Source: Crossiella sp. SN42
Lineage (GTDB): Bacteria; Actinomycetota; Actinomycetes; Mycobacteriales; Pseudonocardiaceae
Direction of reading: 5' to 3'
NCBI RefSeq assembly: GCF_023897065.1
Contig: NZ_JAMHIV010000001.1
Span: 558,001 to 622,000 of the forward strand
DNA: 64,000 nucleotides
Position numbers and translations under genes: made by a program. The notes under the pieces are model-generated. The model did no database searches. It saw nothing but the letters and a program-made list of their open reading frames with translations, and was not told the DNA's origin. Shown piece after piece: positions 1 to 8,875 of the stretch (positions are counted from its first letter, which is position 1; the number at the start of each line of letters is the position of its first letter).

Positions 1-350
1 CCTCGATGGCCCGCCACCTGTCCCCCGGCGGGGTGCTGGTGCTGGAGCCGTGGTGCTTCCCCGAACGCTTCATCGACGGCTACGTGGGCGCCGACCTGTG
101 CCAGGAGGAGGACCTGACCGTGGTCAGGGTGTCGCACTCGGCGCGGACCGGCGACCAGGTCGACATGCGGGTCCGGTTCGTCACGGCTGACGCGGGCGGT
201 CTCACCGAGTTCGCCGAGGTGCACACCATGACCCTGTTCAGCCGCGCGGAGTACACCGAGGCGCTCACCGCGGCCGACTGCACCGCGGAGTACCTCGAGG
301 ACGGGATGCCGGGCAGCACCTGCGGGGTTTTCCTGGGCGTGCGCAAGTGA
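1..350 (+). CDS. TDP-3-amino-sugar N,N-dimethyltransferase, C-terminal part (cut by window edge)
   Basis: This is the C-terminal 115 or so residues of a class I SAM-dependent methyltransferase; the N-terminal SAM-binding half lies left of the window. The pieces ARHLSPGGVLVLEPW, FIDGYVGADL and VSHSARTGDQ match from memory the C-terminal half of DesVI/TylM1-type enzymes, which put two methyl groups on the 3-amino group of a TDP-deoxyhexose. The reading frame is open to the left edge, and the ATG at 6 lies inside a conserved helix, so it is not the start. The following deoxyamino-sugar genes support the role. The exact sugar substrate is inference. Confidence 0.82.
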   Translation, partial: SMARHLSPGGVLVLEPWCFPERFIDGYVGADLCQEEDLTVVRVSHSARTGDQVDMRVRFVTADAGGLTEFAEVHTMTLFSRAEYTEALTAADCTAEYLEDGMPGSTCGVFLGVRK

Positions 351-487
351 TCCAGGCGCCTGCCGTGGACGTGCGCGCGGAGTCGCTCCGGGACTTGGGG
401 AACTCCTCTGGAGAACCAGCCGGATGCGCTGGAACGGGGGACTCCGGAACGACCACTCCCCCGGCGCCGACTCGGTAGCATTGACCC

Positions 488-790
488 ATGGACCCGATCA
501 CCCTTGCTGTCGGTGGGGGCCTGCTGATCATCGGATACCTCACCGGCCGGCTCACCCGGCGCAAGCGCCCGCCGGAGCCGGTCACCGCCGTGTGCGGGTG
601 CGGTCACTCCCTTGCCCTGCACGACGTCGCCGACGGCGCGTGCCACGGGGAGAACGCCCGGCCCAAGTCCTACAACAAGAAGGGCGACTACGTCGGCACC
701 GTGTACACCCGGTGCCCCTGCCGACGCTACGTCGGGCCCCAGCCGCTGGAGGACATCATCACCACGCGCTACCTCCCGCCCGCGCCCTGA
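488..790 (+). CDS. small membrane-anchored protein with Cys/His motifs, unknown function
   Basis: A 100-residue protein of unknown function. One N-terminal membrane segment (about residues 5-20, TLAVGGGLLIIGYL) is followed by a basic stop-transfer patch (RLTRRKR) and a soluble domain. That domain contains CGCGHSLALHD, a further CH and CPC, a spacing that could bind zinc. It sits alone between the N-methyltransferase and the glycosyltransferase and has no obvious part in sugar biosynthesis. I recall similar proteins in other actinomycetes but cannot name a family. The ATG at 488 has only a weak Shine-Dalgarno sequence. Confidence 0.7.
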   Translation: MDPITLAVGGGLLIIGYLTGRLTRRKRPPEPVTAVCGCGHSLALHDVADGACHGENARPKSYNKKGDYVGTVYTRCPCRRYVGPQPLEDIITTRYLPPAP

Positions 791-876
791 AGCGTTGTCC
801 ACCCAAGAGATGACGGGTCAACGCCCATCCCCGTGGCTAGCCTGAACTTGTTGATCAGGAAGCCGCGGAGGCCCGA

Positions 877-2145
877 ATGCGTGTCCTGTGCACCACCTTC
901 GCCGCGCCCTCGCACCTGAACCTGATGGTGCCGCTGGCGTGGGCGCTGCGCTGCGCCGGTCACCAGGTGCGGGTGGCCAGCCAGCCCAACCTGGCCGAGG
1001 CGATCAAGGACGCCGGGCTCACCGCGGTCCCGGTCGGCGCCGAGCTCGACCTGGCGGGGCAGGCCCGCGCCTGGGGCGGCGCACCGGCGGACGGGACCCT
1101 GTACCGCAGCGGGCTCCGGCTGGACGAAACCCGTCCCTCGGTGCTGGACGCGGACTACGTGCGCGGCGCGCTGGCCTTGTACGGCACCGCGATCTCCGGC
1201 TACCTCGCCGATGAGCTGATGCTGGCCGAGCTGGTCGGGCACGCCCGTTCCTGGCGGCCGGACCTGGTGCTGTGGGACGCGCTCACCTACGCGGGCCCCA
1301 TCGCCGCCCGGGTCTGCGGAGCGGCCCACGCCCGCGTGCTGTTCGGTCCGGACCACCTCGGCCGGATGCACCGTCTGCTGGGCAGCCGCCGGGACGATCC
1401 GCTGACGGCCTGGCTCACCGCGCGGGCCCAGCGCCACGGCTGCGACTACCACGACGAGCTCGCCGTCGGGGCGCTCACCCTCGACCCGATGCCTGCCTGG
1501 ATGCGCCAGCCCACCGGCTTGCCGCAGCTGGCCGTGCGGTTCGTGCCCTACAGCGGTCGCGGCGACCTGCCGGACTGGCTGGCGCGCCCGCCCGCCCGGC
1601 CACGGGTGTGCCTGACCCTGGGGCTGGCCAGCAGGGCGGGCGCGCTGACCGCGCTGCCGGTGGCCGACCTGCTCGCCGCGGTGGCCGGCCTGGACGTCGA
1701 GGTTGTGGCCACTTTGGACAGTCAGCAGCTCGCGGCGGTGCCCGAGGTGCCGGACAACGTGCGGCTGGTCGACTTCGTGCCACTGGAGGCGCTGCTGCCC
1801 AGCTGTGCCGCGATCGTGCACCACCTGGGCGCGGGCACCATGGCCACGGCCGTGCTGTGCGGGGTGCCGCAGCTGTGCGTGGTGGAGGACAACACCATCT
1901 GGGGCGAGCCGGGCCAGGCTCGCCAGCTGGTGGCCAGGGGCGCCGCGCTGGCCGTGCGCGCGCGGGAGCTCACCCCCGGGACGCTCGCGCGGCAGCTGAG
2001 CCGGCTGCTCACCGAACCCGCCTTCGCCACCAGCGCGGCCGGGTTGCGGGCGGAGATGCTGGCCACCCCCAGCCCGCACGAGGTGGTGCCCCGGCTGGAA
2101 GAGCTCGCGGCCGGCCGCGCGGGTGTGCTCGCCGGGAGCGCCTGA
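877..2145 (+). CDS. macrolide-type glycosyltransferase (GT1, DesVII/EryCIII-like)
   Basis: A 422-residue GT-B fold glycosyltransferase that would transfer the TDP-deoxyamino sugar made by the neighbouring genes to an aglycone. The N-terminus (MRVLCTTFAAPSHLNLMVPL) is the acceptor-domain start of the natural-product GT1 family. The donor-site motif HHLGAGTMATAVLCGVPQL lies at about residue 315, with Leu where most relatives have a second Gly. Length fits the activator-dependent subfamily, but no DesVIII-like P450 activator is seen nearby, so need for a partner is open. A GGAG sequence precedes the ATG. The stop overlaps the next start by one base (TGATG), so the genes are coupled. Confidence 0.9.
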   Translation: MRVLCTTFAAPSHLNLMVPLAWALRCAGHQVRVASQPNLAEAIKDAGLTAVPVGAELDLAGQARAWGGAPADGTLYRSGLRLDETRPSVLDADYVRGALALYGTAISGYLADELMLAELVGHARSWRPDLVLWDALTYAGPIAARVCGAAHARVLFGPDHLGRMHRLLGSRRDDPLTAWLTARAQRHGCDYHDELAVGALTLDPMPAWMRQPTGLPQLAVRFVPYSGRGDLPDWLARPPARPRVCLTLGLASRAGALTALPVADLLAAVAGLDVEVVATLDSQQLAAVPEVPDNVRLVDFVPLEALLPSCAAIVHHLGAGTMATAVLCGVPQLCVVEDNTIWGEPGQARQLVARGAALAVRARELTPGTLARQLSRLLTEPAFATSAAGLRAEMLATPSPHEVVPRLEELAAGRAGVLAGSA

Positions 2146-3089
2146 TGACGCCGCCACGACCGCCGCTGGTGGTGGTGCTGGGCTCCTCGGGGCCGCTGGG
2201 TGCCGCGGTGGTGCGCGAGTTCGCGGCGCGGCCGGTGTCGGTGCGCGCGGTCTCCCGCCGCCACACCCCCTGCCCTGGCACGGACGTGGAGGTGCGGGCC
2301 GCCGACCTCACCGCAACCGGAGCGCTGGCCGGCGCGGTGGCCGGGGCGGACGTGGTCATCCACCTGGTCGCGCACCGCCGCGCCGGCCACGACTGGCGGG
2401 TCTCCGGCGAGGACCGGCACGCGGAGCGGGTCAACACCGGGCTGATGCTCGACCTGCTGGCGGAGCTGCGGCGGCGGGCCGGCCGCGGCGCGGCGCCGGT
2501 GGTGCTCTTCGCCGGATCCACCTCCCAGGCGTGGGGCCCGGCCGTGGCCTACGACCGGCACAAGCTCGCCGCGGAGGAGGCGCTGCTGGCCGCGACCCGG
2601 GACGGCGTGGTGCGCGGCGTGTCACTGCGGATGCCCACCCTCTACGGCCCCGGTTCCGGGCACGGCGTGGTGGACACGATGCTGCGGCGCGCCCTCGCCG
2701 GGTCCCCGCTGCCGGTGTGGGGTGACGGCGCGGTGCTGCGGGACCTGGTGCACGTGCGGGACGCGGCCGCGGCCTTCGCCGCCGCGCTCGCCGAGGCCGG
2801 CGCGCTCGCCGGAGGGCACTGGGCGGTGGGCTCCGGCGAGCCGGTCACCGTGGCCGAGCTGTTCGGCCGCATCGCCTGGGCCGTGGCCGAGGTGACCGGC
2901 CGCCCGCCCGTCTCGCTGACCACCGTGCCGCTGGGACCGGCCGCCGTCGAGACGGACCTGCGGGACCACCGCGGCAGTCCGCACGAGTTCCACCGCGTCA
3001 CCGGCTGGCGGGCCCGGATCCCGTTGGCGCAGGGGCTCCGGCAGACCGCCGCGGCCTGCCTCCGCCGAGCACCCGAGGAGCTGCCATGA
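2145..3089 (+). CDS. TDP-4-keto-6-deoxyhexose 4-ketoreductase (EryBIV/EvaE-like SDR)
   Basis: A 314-residue extended short-chain dehydrogenase. The N-terminus VVVLGSSGPLGAAVV is the GxxGxxG NAD(P)-binding turn. The catalytic Tyr/Lys pair is Y136 and K140 in AYDRHK. Segments such as VIHLVAHR and VRGVSLRMPTLYG resemble the EryBIV/DnmV group, which reduces C4 of TDP-4-keto-deoxyhexoses late in L-sugar biosynthesis. The frame is open far upstream, but the ATG at 2145 is chosen because it overlaps the glycosyltransferase stop and begins just before the Rossmann fold. The stop overlaps the next start by four bases (ATGA). Confidence 0.87.
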   Translation: MTPPRPPLVVVLGSSGPLGAAVVREFAARPVSVRAVSRRHTPCPGTDVEVRAADLTATGALAGAVAGADVVIHLVAHRRAGHDWRVSGEDRHAERVNTGLMLDLLAELRRRAGRGAAPVVLFAGSTSQAWGPAVAYDRHKLAAEEALLAATRDGVVRGVSLRMPTLYGPGSGHGVVDTMLRRALAGSPLPVWGDGAVLRDLVHVRDAAAAFAAALAEAGALAGGHWAVGSGEPVTVAELFGRIAWAVAEVTGRPPVSLTTVPLGPAAVETDLRDHRGSPHEFHRVTGWRARIPLAQGLRQTAAACLRRAPEELP

Positions 3090-4309
3090 CCACCCTCGCC
3101 TGCCGGGTGTGCCCCGGCGTCGTCGCCGAGTTCTTCGACTTCGGCAGGCAGCCGCTCTCCGACGCGTTCCGGTGGCCTGCGGAGGAGTCGCCGGAGTTCT
3201 TCCACCACCTGGCCGTCGGCGTGTGCGACCGGTGCGAGCTGGTGCAGCTGATGTCGGATGTGCCGCCGGAGCTGATGTTCCACCAGGACTACCCGTACCT
3301 GTCCTCCGGTTCGGCGGGCATGGCCCGCCACTTCACCGAGTTCGCCGAGCGGGTGCTCGCCGGGCTTTCCCGGCGCCACGATCCGCTGGTGGTGGAGATC
3401 GGCTGCAACGACGGCGTGCTGCTGTCGGCCATCGCCAGGGCGGGCGTGCGCCACGTCGGGGTGGAACCCTCCGGCGGGGTGGCCGAGCGGGCCAGGGCCA
3501 AGGGTGTCTCGGTGCGGACCCAGTTCTTCGACGAGCCGACCGCGAGGGAGATCCTGGCCACCGACGGCCCGGCCGACCTGGTGTACGCGGCGAACACCTT
3601 GTGCCACATAGCGGATCTCGGTTCGATCCTGCGCGGCGTGCGCGAACTGCTGGCCCCGGACGGGGTCCTGGTCTTTGAGGACCCCTACTTCGCCGACATC
3701 GTCGAACGCACCTCCTTCGACCAGATCTACGACGAGCACGTCTTCTTCTTCACCGTCACCTCCGTGCGCGCCCTGGTGCGGCCGTACGGGCTGGAGCTGG
3801 TCGAGGCCGAACGGCTGCCGGTGCACGGCGGCGAGCTCAGGTACACCGTGGCCCGTCAGGGGACCCGCCCGGTCTCCCCCGCCATCACCGAGCTGCTCGC
3901 CGGGGAGACCGCCGCCGGCCTCACCCGGGAGCGGACGCTGGCGGAGTTCGGCAGGCGGATCCGGCGCAACCGCACCGAGTTGCTGGCCCTGCTGCGCGAA
4001 CTGCGCTCCCAGGGCCGCACCGTGGCCGGCTACGGGGCCACCGCGAAGAGCGCCACCGTGCTGAACTACTGCGGGATCGGCCCGGAACTGCTCTCCTTCG
4101 TCTGCGACACCAGCCCGACCAAACAGGGCAGGCTCACCCCCGGCAGCCACATCCCGGTGCGTCCGCCCGCGGAGTTCGCCGAGCGCGGGCCGGACTTCGC
4201 GCTGCTGCTGGCGTGGAACCACGCCGAGGAGATCTTGGCCAAGGAACAGGACTTCCGGCGGCGCGGCGGCCGGTGGATCCACTACGTGCCGACGGTGCGG
4301 GTGTCCTGA
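3086..4309 (+). CDS. NDP-4-keto-2,6-dideoxyhexose 3-C-methyltransferase (EryBIII/EvaC-like)
   Basis: A 407-residue three-part C-methyltransferase. It has an N-terminal zinc-binding module (CRVC near the start and CDRCELVQL near residue 50), a central SAM-binding domain with motif I VVEIGCNDGVLLS, and a C-terminal domain containing GYGATAKSATVLNYCGI. This layout is typical of enzymes that add a branching methyl group at C3 of TDP-4-keto-dideoxysugars, as in mycarose and vancosamine. It overlaps the ketoreductase by four bases. Its 3' end overlaps the convergent epimerase gene by 28 bases. Family confidence is high; the sugar is inferred from context. Confidence 0.9.
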   Translation: MTTLACRVCPGVVAEFFDFGRQPLSDAFRWPAEESPEFFHHLAVGVCDRCELVQLMSDVPPELMFHQDYPYLSSGSAGMARHFTEFAERVLAGLSRRHDPLVVEIGCNDGVLLSAIARAGVRHVGVEPSGGVAERARAKGVSVRTQFFDEPTAREILATDGPADLVYAANTLCHIADLGSILRGVRELLAPDGVLVFEDPYFADIVERTSFDQIYDEHVFFFTVTSVRALVRPYGLELVEAERLPVHGGELRYTVARQGTRPVSPAITELLAGETAAGLTRERTLAEFGRRIRRNRTELLALLRELRSQGRTVAGYGATAKSATVLNYCGIGPELLSFVCDTSPTKQGRLTPGSHIPVRPPAEFAERGPDFALLLAWNHAEEILAKEQDFRRRGGRWIHYVPTVRVS

Positions 4310-4893
4310 GCCGGGTCCACGCAGTCGGTGTAGCGCGGCAGCAGGCCGGCTGCCCGGGCTCGCGCCAGCGTCGGGGCGGCCCGGTCGCGGGCGGAGCGCA
4401 CCAGCTCGATCCCGTGCGGCAGCGGCAGTCCCAGCTCGGGATCGGTCGCCGAGACCGCCAGCTCGTGCTCGGCGACGTAGCCGCCGGACATGAGGTAGGA
4501 CATCACGGTCCCCTCCGCCAGGGCGAGGAAGGCGTGCCCGACGCCAAGGGGCAGGTAGACCGCGCCCGCGGTGGTGCCGTCCAGTTCGACGGCGTCCCAG
4601 CGGCCGAAGGTCGGCGACCCGATCCGCAGGTCCACCACCACGTCCAGCGCCCGGCCCCGCACACAGCTGACGTACTTCGCCGTGCCCGGTGGCGTCCGGG
4701 TGAAGTGGATCCCGCGCAGCACGCCGCGGCGGGACTCGCTGATGTTGGTCTGCGCCACCGGGAACAGCGCTGTCCCGACGGCCGCGCGGAAGGCGGGCTC
4801 CTGGAACGGGGAGACAAAACTTCCCCGGTCGTCCAGGTGGGTCTCGGGGACGAACAGGTGTGCTCCGGTCACGGCGAGCCGGTGGGTCCGCAT
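4282..4893 (-). CDS. TDP-4-keto-6-deoxyhexose 3,5- or 5-epimerase (RmlC/EvaD/EryBVII-like)
   Basis: A 203-residue cupin-fold epimerase of the RmlC family. Visible signature pieces are LDDRGSFVSPFQE, RGVLRGIHFTRTPPG with the active-site His, YVSCVRGRALDVVVDLR, and YLPLGVGHAFLAL. It converts the D-series keto sugar to the L-series, so the final sugar here is likely an L-sugar. It is the last gene of a four-gene leftward operon, 13 bases after the 2,3-dehydratase. Its 3' end overlaps the convergent C-methyltransferase. Whether it acts at C3 and C5 or only C5 cannot be read from the sequence. Confidence 0.92.
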   Translation of the reverse strand: MRTHRLAVTGAHLFVPETHLDDRGSFVSPFQEPAFRAAVGTALFPVAQTNISESRRGVLRGIHFTRTPPGTAKYVSCVRGRALDVVVDLRIGSPTFGRWDAVELDGTTAGAVYLPLGVGHAFLALAEGTVMSYLMSGGYVAEHELAVSATDPELGLPLPHGIELVRSARDRAAPTLARARAAGLLPRYTDCVDPAQDTRTVGT

Positions 4894-4906
4894 CGGCGCA
4901 GTCCTC

Positions 4907-6226
4907 TCACCCGTCGGTCGGCGCGGTCAGGCTGTGGAAGCAGGCGAGCAGGGTGCGGCCCTCCACGTTGAGGTAGTGCCCGTGCCGCAGCAGGCCGCCC
5001 AGCTGCCGCGCGGTCAGCCAGCGGAAGCGTCCGGGCACCGCGAGCGGGAAGTCCTCGCCGACCCGGACGATCCGGTACCGGGTCCGCGCGTGGCGGAAGC
5101 GCCCGCCTTCCTCCGACAGCACGGTGTCGAACAGGACTTCACCGGCGGCGGCCGGCTCCGACTCCAGTGGCACCGGCCGGTCCTGGCCGGGCGCCACCTG
5201 CACGGTCGGCCCCAGCTCGACCAGGTCCAGCAGCCCCAGTTCGACCCGTGCCTGCACCAGCAGGTGTGGCACTCCGCGCCACTGGCGGATGACCATCGTG
5301 GCCATGCCCTGCCCGAAGGGTTCGAGCAGCGGCTGGGTCCACTCCCGCACCTCGCGGTTGTGTGCGCCGGCGCGCACCCCGACGACCCGGAACTCCCGGC
5401 GGCGGCGGTCGGCGATCTCCTCGGGCGTACGCGACCAACCGTCCACAGTGGATAGTGGTACCAGCCGTGCCTGCCACGCGCAGTGCGCCCTGGCCGCGGT
5501 GAACCAGCTCAGGATCTCCTGCCGGGTGTGCACCGAGGGCCCGGCCACACCCGGTGGCGGGGGCAGGCAGGACAGCACCGTGCGAGCGTCCATGTTGACC
5601 AGGTTGTCCACCGCCAGCAGGGCACGCAGCAGGTCCAGGGTGATCCACCGGTAGTCCTCGTGCGGCGGCACTGGTCCCCTGGCCCGCACCACCATGTTGC
5701 GGTTGCGCTTGCGCCAGAACCAGGCGCCCTGCTCGGACTGGAGCACGTCGGCCAGCACCTCACGGGGACCCGGGTCGGTGAAGTGCCGCAGGTAGCGGGT
5801 GGCCGCGCCACCGTGCACCTGCTGCTGGTTGCTCCTGGTGGCCTGCACGGTCGGGGAGAGCTGGAGCCCGTTGACGTTGCCCGGTTCCCACTTGGCCTGC
5901 ATCAGGCAGCACAGCCTGCCGCCGAGGTCGGCGACCAGGATGCCGAGCACGCCGATCTCGGGCTGGTGCAGGACCGGCTGGGTGCGCACCTGGCCGGTGT
6001 CGTCCTTGGCCAGCAGTCCTTCCACGGTGAAGAAGCGACCGCTGCGGTGGCCGAGGTTGCCGGTGGCCGGGTCGAAGTCCCACTGGTCGAGCTGATCGAA
6101 GGGCACCGTGCGGACCTCGAACCGCCCGGCTCGCTGCCGCTGCGACCACCACCGGTGGAAGTCCTCGGCCGTGGCCAACGGCTCCTGCCCGCGCAGTGCC
6201 GCCTCGGCCGCCCGCAGCTCGGTCAC
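4907..6226 (-). CDS. NDP-hexose 2,3-dehydratase (EvaA/EryBVI/TylX3-like)
   Basis: A 439-residue NDP-hexose 2,3-dehydratase, the first committed enzyme towards 2,6-dideoxysugars. The protein is an internal duplication of two modules of about 200 residues. The first carries FDQLDQWDFDPATGNLGH, SGRFFTVEGLL and LCCLMQAKWEPGN. The second carries the equivalent LVPLSTVDGW and VQARVELGLLDLVELGPTVQ. This repeat is characteristic of the family. It lies seven bases downstream of the aminotransferase and is surely co-transcribed with it. In vancosamine-type pathways its product is the substrate of the 3-aminotransferase. Confidence 0.92.
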   Translation of the reverse strand: MTELRAAEAALRGQEPLATAEDFHRWWSQRQRAGRFEVRTVPFDQLDQWDFDPATGNLGHRSGRFFTVEGLLAKDDTGQVRTQPVLHQPEIGVLGILVADLGGRLCCLMQAKWEPGNVNGLQLSPTVQATRSNQQQVHGGAATRYLRHFTDPGPREVLADVLQSEQGAWFWRKRNRNMVVRARGPVPPHEDYRWITLDLLRALLAVDNLVNMDARTVLSCLPPPPGVAGPSVHTRQEILSWFTAARAHCAWQARLVPLSTVDGWSRTPEEIADRRRREFRVVGVRAGAHNREVREWTQPLLEPFGQGMATMVIRQWRGVPHLLVQARVELGLLDLVELGPTVQVAPGQDRPVPLESEPAAAGEVLFDTVLSEEGGRFRHARTRYRIVRVGEDFPLAVPGRFRWLTARQLGGLLRHGHYLNVEGRTLLACFHSLTAPTDG

Positions 6227-6233
6227 GACGGCC

Positions 6234-7343
6234 TCAGATCCCGGCCAGGACGGTGTGCAGGGCGTCGATCACCCGATCCTGCTCGTTCCTGGCCAGTGAC
6301 GGGTACATGGGCAGCGAGAAGATCTCCTCGGCAAGCGCCTCGGTGACCGGCAGCGAACCGGGTCCGTTGCCGTGGTGGGCCAGGCCGCGCTGCAGGTGCG
6401 CGGGCCACCGGTAGCTCACCGACAGCGCGATGTCCTTCTCCCGCAGGCGTCGCAGGATCTCCTCGCGCCGGGGATGGCGCACCACGTAGAGGTAGTAGAC
6501 GTGGTCGTTGCCCGGTGCGAGCTCCGGCAGGCGCAGGTCGGTCTCCCGCAGGGCCTCGGCGTAGCGGCAGGCGATCGCGCGCCGGGCGGCGAGGTAGTCC
6601 GGCAGGCGCCGCAGCTTGCGGCGCAGGATCTCCGCCTGCACCTCGTCCAGGCGGCTGTTGTGCCCTGGCGTGCTCACCACGTGGTACTGCTCGGCCATCC
6701 CGTAGTAGCGCAGCCGCCGCAGCGCCGCGTCGACCCCGGGATCGGCGGTGACCACGGCGCCGCCGTCACCGTAGGCGCCGAGCACCTTGGTGGGATAGAA
6801 GGAGAAGGCGGCCGCGGCGCCGAGGGATCCGGCGAACCTGCCGCGCTGCCGGGCGCCGTGGGCCTGCGCGCAGTCCTCCAGGATGGGCAGCCCGTGCGCG
6901 GCGGCGATCTCGTTGAGCGCCTCCAGGTCCGCGCACTGGCCGTAGAGGTGCACTGGCAGCAGGCACCTGGTCCGTGCGGTGAGCGCGGCGGGCACCTGGC
7001 TGACGTCCATGAGGGCGGTGCCGGGGTGCACGTCGACGAACACCGGGACCGCGCCGACGGCGTCGATGGCCACGATGGTGGGCGCGGCGGTGTTGGCCAC
7101 GGTGACCACCTCGTCGCCGGGGCCCACGCCGAGCGCGCGCAGGGCGAGCACCAGGGCGTTGGTGCCGTTGTCCACGCCCGCGCAGTACGGGCGGCCGAGG
7201 AAGGTGGCGAACTCGCGCTCGAACTCGCGCACGCTGGGCCCCAGCACCAGGGTCCCGGAGCGGAAGACCGTGTCCACGGCCGCCAGGATGTCCTCGCGTT
7301 CCCGCTCGTACTCCCGGAGGTAGCCCCACACCAGCTGTGTCAT
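6234..7343 (-). CDS. PLP-dependent sugar 3-aminotransferase (DegT/DnrJ/EryC1/StrS family, EvaB-like)
   Basis: A 369-residue fold-type I aminotransferase. The PLP lysine is K186 in [15 protein letters not shown]. The aspartate that contacts the pyridine nitrogen is D157 in [10 protein letters not shown]. The substrate-side motif [14 protein letters not shown] is also present. Such enzymes install the 3-amino group on a TDP-3-keto-deoxyhexose. The length is standard. Its gene starts ten bases after the stop of the flavin oxygenase gene, in a compact operon with the dehydratase and epimerase. Assignment to C3 rather than C4 rests on the neighbours. Confidence 0.93.
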   Translation of the reverse strand: MTQLVWGYLREYEREREDILAAVDTVFRSGTLVLGPSVREFEREFATFLGRPYCAGVDNGTNALVLALRALGVGPGDEVVTVANTAAPTIVAIDAVGAVPVFVDVHPGTALMDVSQVPAALTARTRCLLPVHLYGQCADLEALNEIAAAHGLPILEDCAQAHGARQRGRFAGSLGAAAAFSFYPTKVLGAYGDGGAVVTADPGVDAALRRLRYYGMAEQYHVVSTPGHNSRLDEVQAEILRRKLRRLPDYLAARRAIACRYAEALRETDLRLPELAPGNDHVYYLYVVRHPRREEILRRLREKDIALSVSYRWPAHLQRGLAHHGNGPGSLPVTEALAEEIFSLPMYPSLARNEQDRVIDALHTVLAGI

Positions 7344-7352
7344 CGCCGCCCC

Positions 7353-8381
7353 CTAGATCGCCAGTTGCCAGCCACTGGGTTCAAGACCGAGGCCGAGGCG
7401 GATCCGCCCGTACAGTGGGTAGATCCGGCTGCTCACCTGCACCTGCTGGGTGATCACGTGCGCGTCGCGCAGCCGCCGCTGCAGGGGGTTGTCCCGCCGG
7501 ACGACCGCGCCGCCGCCGAGCGGGTAGACCGCGTCGACCACCGCGGTGGCCTCGGCGGTGGCGTGCGCCAGCGCCAGCCGGGCCCGAGCGCGCTGTTCCC
7601 TGGCAGGCGCTCGCCCCGCCACCGCCTCGTCCCAGAGCTCGGCCACCGCCTCCAGCAGGAAGGCGCGCGCGGCGTGCAGCCGGGCCTCGGCCCTGGCCAG
7701 CTCGACCACGGCCAGCTCCGGACCGCTCGACCCCGGACCGGCCAGCGCGAGGTAGTCGGCCACCGCGCCGGCGGCGTTGCCCAGCGCGGTGGCGGCGAAG
7801 CCGAGCGCGGCGTGCACGGTGACCGGGAAGCGGGACAGCGCGGCGCCGGTCCGCGGCCGCCACGCGCTGGTGTCCAGCAGGCGGTGCGCGGGCACCAGGG
7901 TGCCGGGGTGGACGGTGAAGTCGCCGGAGGCGGTCGCGCGCATGCCGTGCGCGTCCCAGTTGTCCACCACGGAGAACTGGCCCGCAGGCACGAACCCGAG
8001 CAGCATCCGGCCGTCGACCACCATGCCGAAGCCCATCCAGGAAGCCACCGCGCCCGCCGATCCCCACGGCCACTGTCCAGAGTGGACGATCAGTCCGTCG
8101 TCGGTGAGCTCGCCACTGCCCTGGGGCAGCCCGGAACTGCCGACGGGCGCGGTCCCGGCGAAGACCTCACGGGCGGCGTGCTCACCCAGGTAGTGGCTGA
8201 ACACCGAGTTCGCCGAGGACACCGCCGCGTACCAGGCGGCGGAGGCGTCGCCCTCGGCCACCGCGGCGATGGCCAGCACGATGGTCATCGGATCGACCTC
8301 GGGACCCCCGACATCCTCGGCCAGCCCCAGCCGCAGCAGGTCCGTGCGCGCGTACTCGGCCAGCACCTCCGGCGCCAGCAC
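7353..8381 (-). CDS. acyl-CoA dehydrogenase-fold flavin oxygenase, possible amino-sugar nitrososynthase; N-terminus frameshifted
   Basis: A 342-residue protein of the acyl-CoA dehydrogenase/HsaA fold (group D flavin monooxygenases). Visible blocks are WYAAVSSANSVFSHYLG, GQWPWGSAGAVASWMGFG and, near the C-terminus, NPLQRRLRDAHVITQQVQ. In amino-sugar clusters this fold includes nitrososynthases (DnmZ, ORF36, RubN8, KijD3) that oxidise the sugar amine, so that role is attractive but inferred. The open frame begins only at a GTG at 8381, about 25 residues short of the usual start. The missing helix is encoded just upstream in another frame from the ATG at 8457 (MREKLVRAAREVAAVARAH). The gene is therefore either frameshifted or uses a shortened start. 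It heads the leftward operon with the aminotransferase. Confidence 0.72.
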   Translation of the reverse strand: MLAPEVLAEYARTDLLRLGLAEDVGGPEVDPMTIVLAIAAVAEGDASAAWYAAVSSANSVFSHYLGEHAAREVFAGTAPVGSSGLPQGSGELTDDGLIVHSGQWPWGSAGAVASWMGFGMVVDGRMLLGFVPAGQFSVVDNWDAHGMRATASGDFTVHPGTLVPAHRLLDTSAWRPRTGAALSRFPVTVHAALGFAATALGNAAGAVADYLALAGPGSSGPELAVVELARAEARLHAARAFLLEAVAELWDEAVAGRAPAREQRARARLALAHATAEATAVVDAVYPLGGGAVVRRDNPLQRRLRDAHVITQQVQVSSRIYPLYGRIRLGLGLEPSGWQLAI

Positions 8382-8497
8382 ACCCGCGCCCTGCCTCGGC
8401 GTGCGCCCTGGCCACCGCGGCCACCTCCCGGGCAGCGCGGACGAGCTTTTCCCTCATGCCCCTGATCGAAACACGCGGGCGAGGCCCGCCCCAGGTC

Positions 8498-8875
8498 TCA
8501 CTTTGGTGGACAGAGCACCGCGCGCCCCCGGCACCGGAGCTGTCGAGGCCCGATTTCCGGTTCCGGTGGCGGAATCAGCGTGGGGACACGCGGGCTCGAG
8601 GTTGGAGGCGGCTCGGCGCCCAGCGCCGCACCGGCCTCAGCCGCCAACCCCGCCCACACCACGCCCAGCGGCAGCGCCAGCCACGAGCCGCCTGGCACCA
8701 GCAATGCCACCAGGAGCACCGGTGCGGCCAGGGCCATGCCGCCCAGCAGCGCGCCGTAGGCGGTGATCGCGGGCTGGGCCTGGCCGCCGGGTGGGGTGGC
8801 GAAGGGTTTGTCGGGCGGTGCGGGCACGTGCGGCACCCGCGCGGAGAGGATGGTGGCCAGTGCCGCGGAGCTGCT
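8498..8875 (-). pseudogene. remnant of a membrane transport protein
   Basis: The gap between the flavin oxygenase and the TetR gene (about 8458-8937) has no intact gene. On the minus strand one frame reads LATILSARVPHVPAPPD, then two hydrophobic stretches (AITAYGALLGGMALAAPVL and SWLALPLGVVWAGLAAEAG). These resemble the C-terminal membrane segments of ABC-2 type permeases. No start is found in this frame, while an ATG at 8948 overlapping the TetR stop opens a different frame. The best reading is a decayed exporter gene once downstream of the TetR regulator. Confidence is low. Confidence 0.3.

Noticed and set aside
769-2157. Long minus-strand open frame of 462 codons opposite the glycosyltransferase
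   Set aside because: It is a Gln/Arg/Gly-rich shadow typical of G+C-rich DNA, with no recognisable domain; the plus-strand glycosyltransferase is clear.
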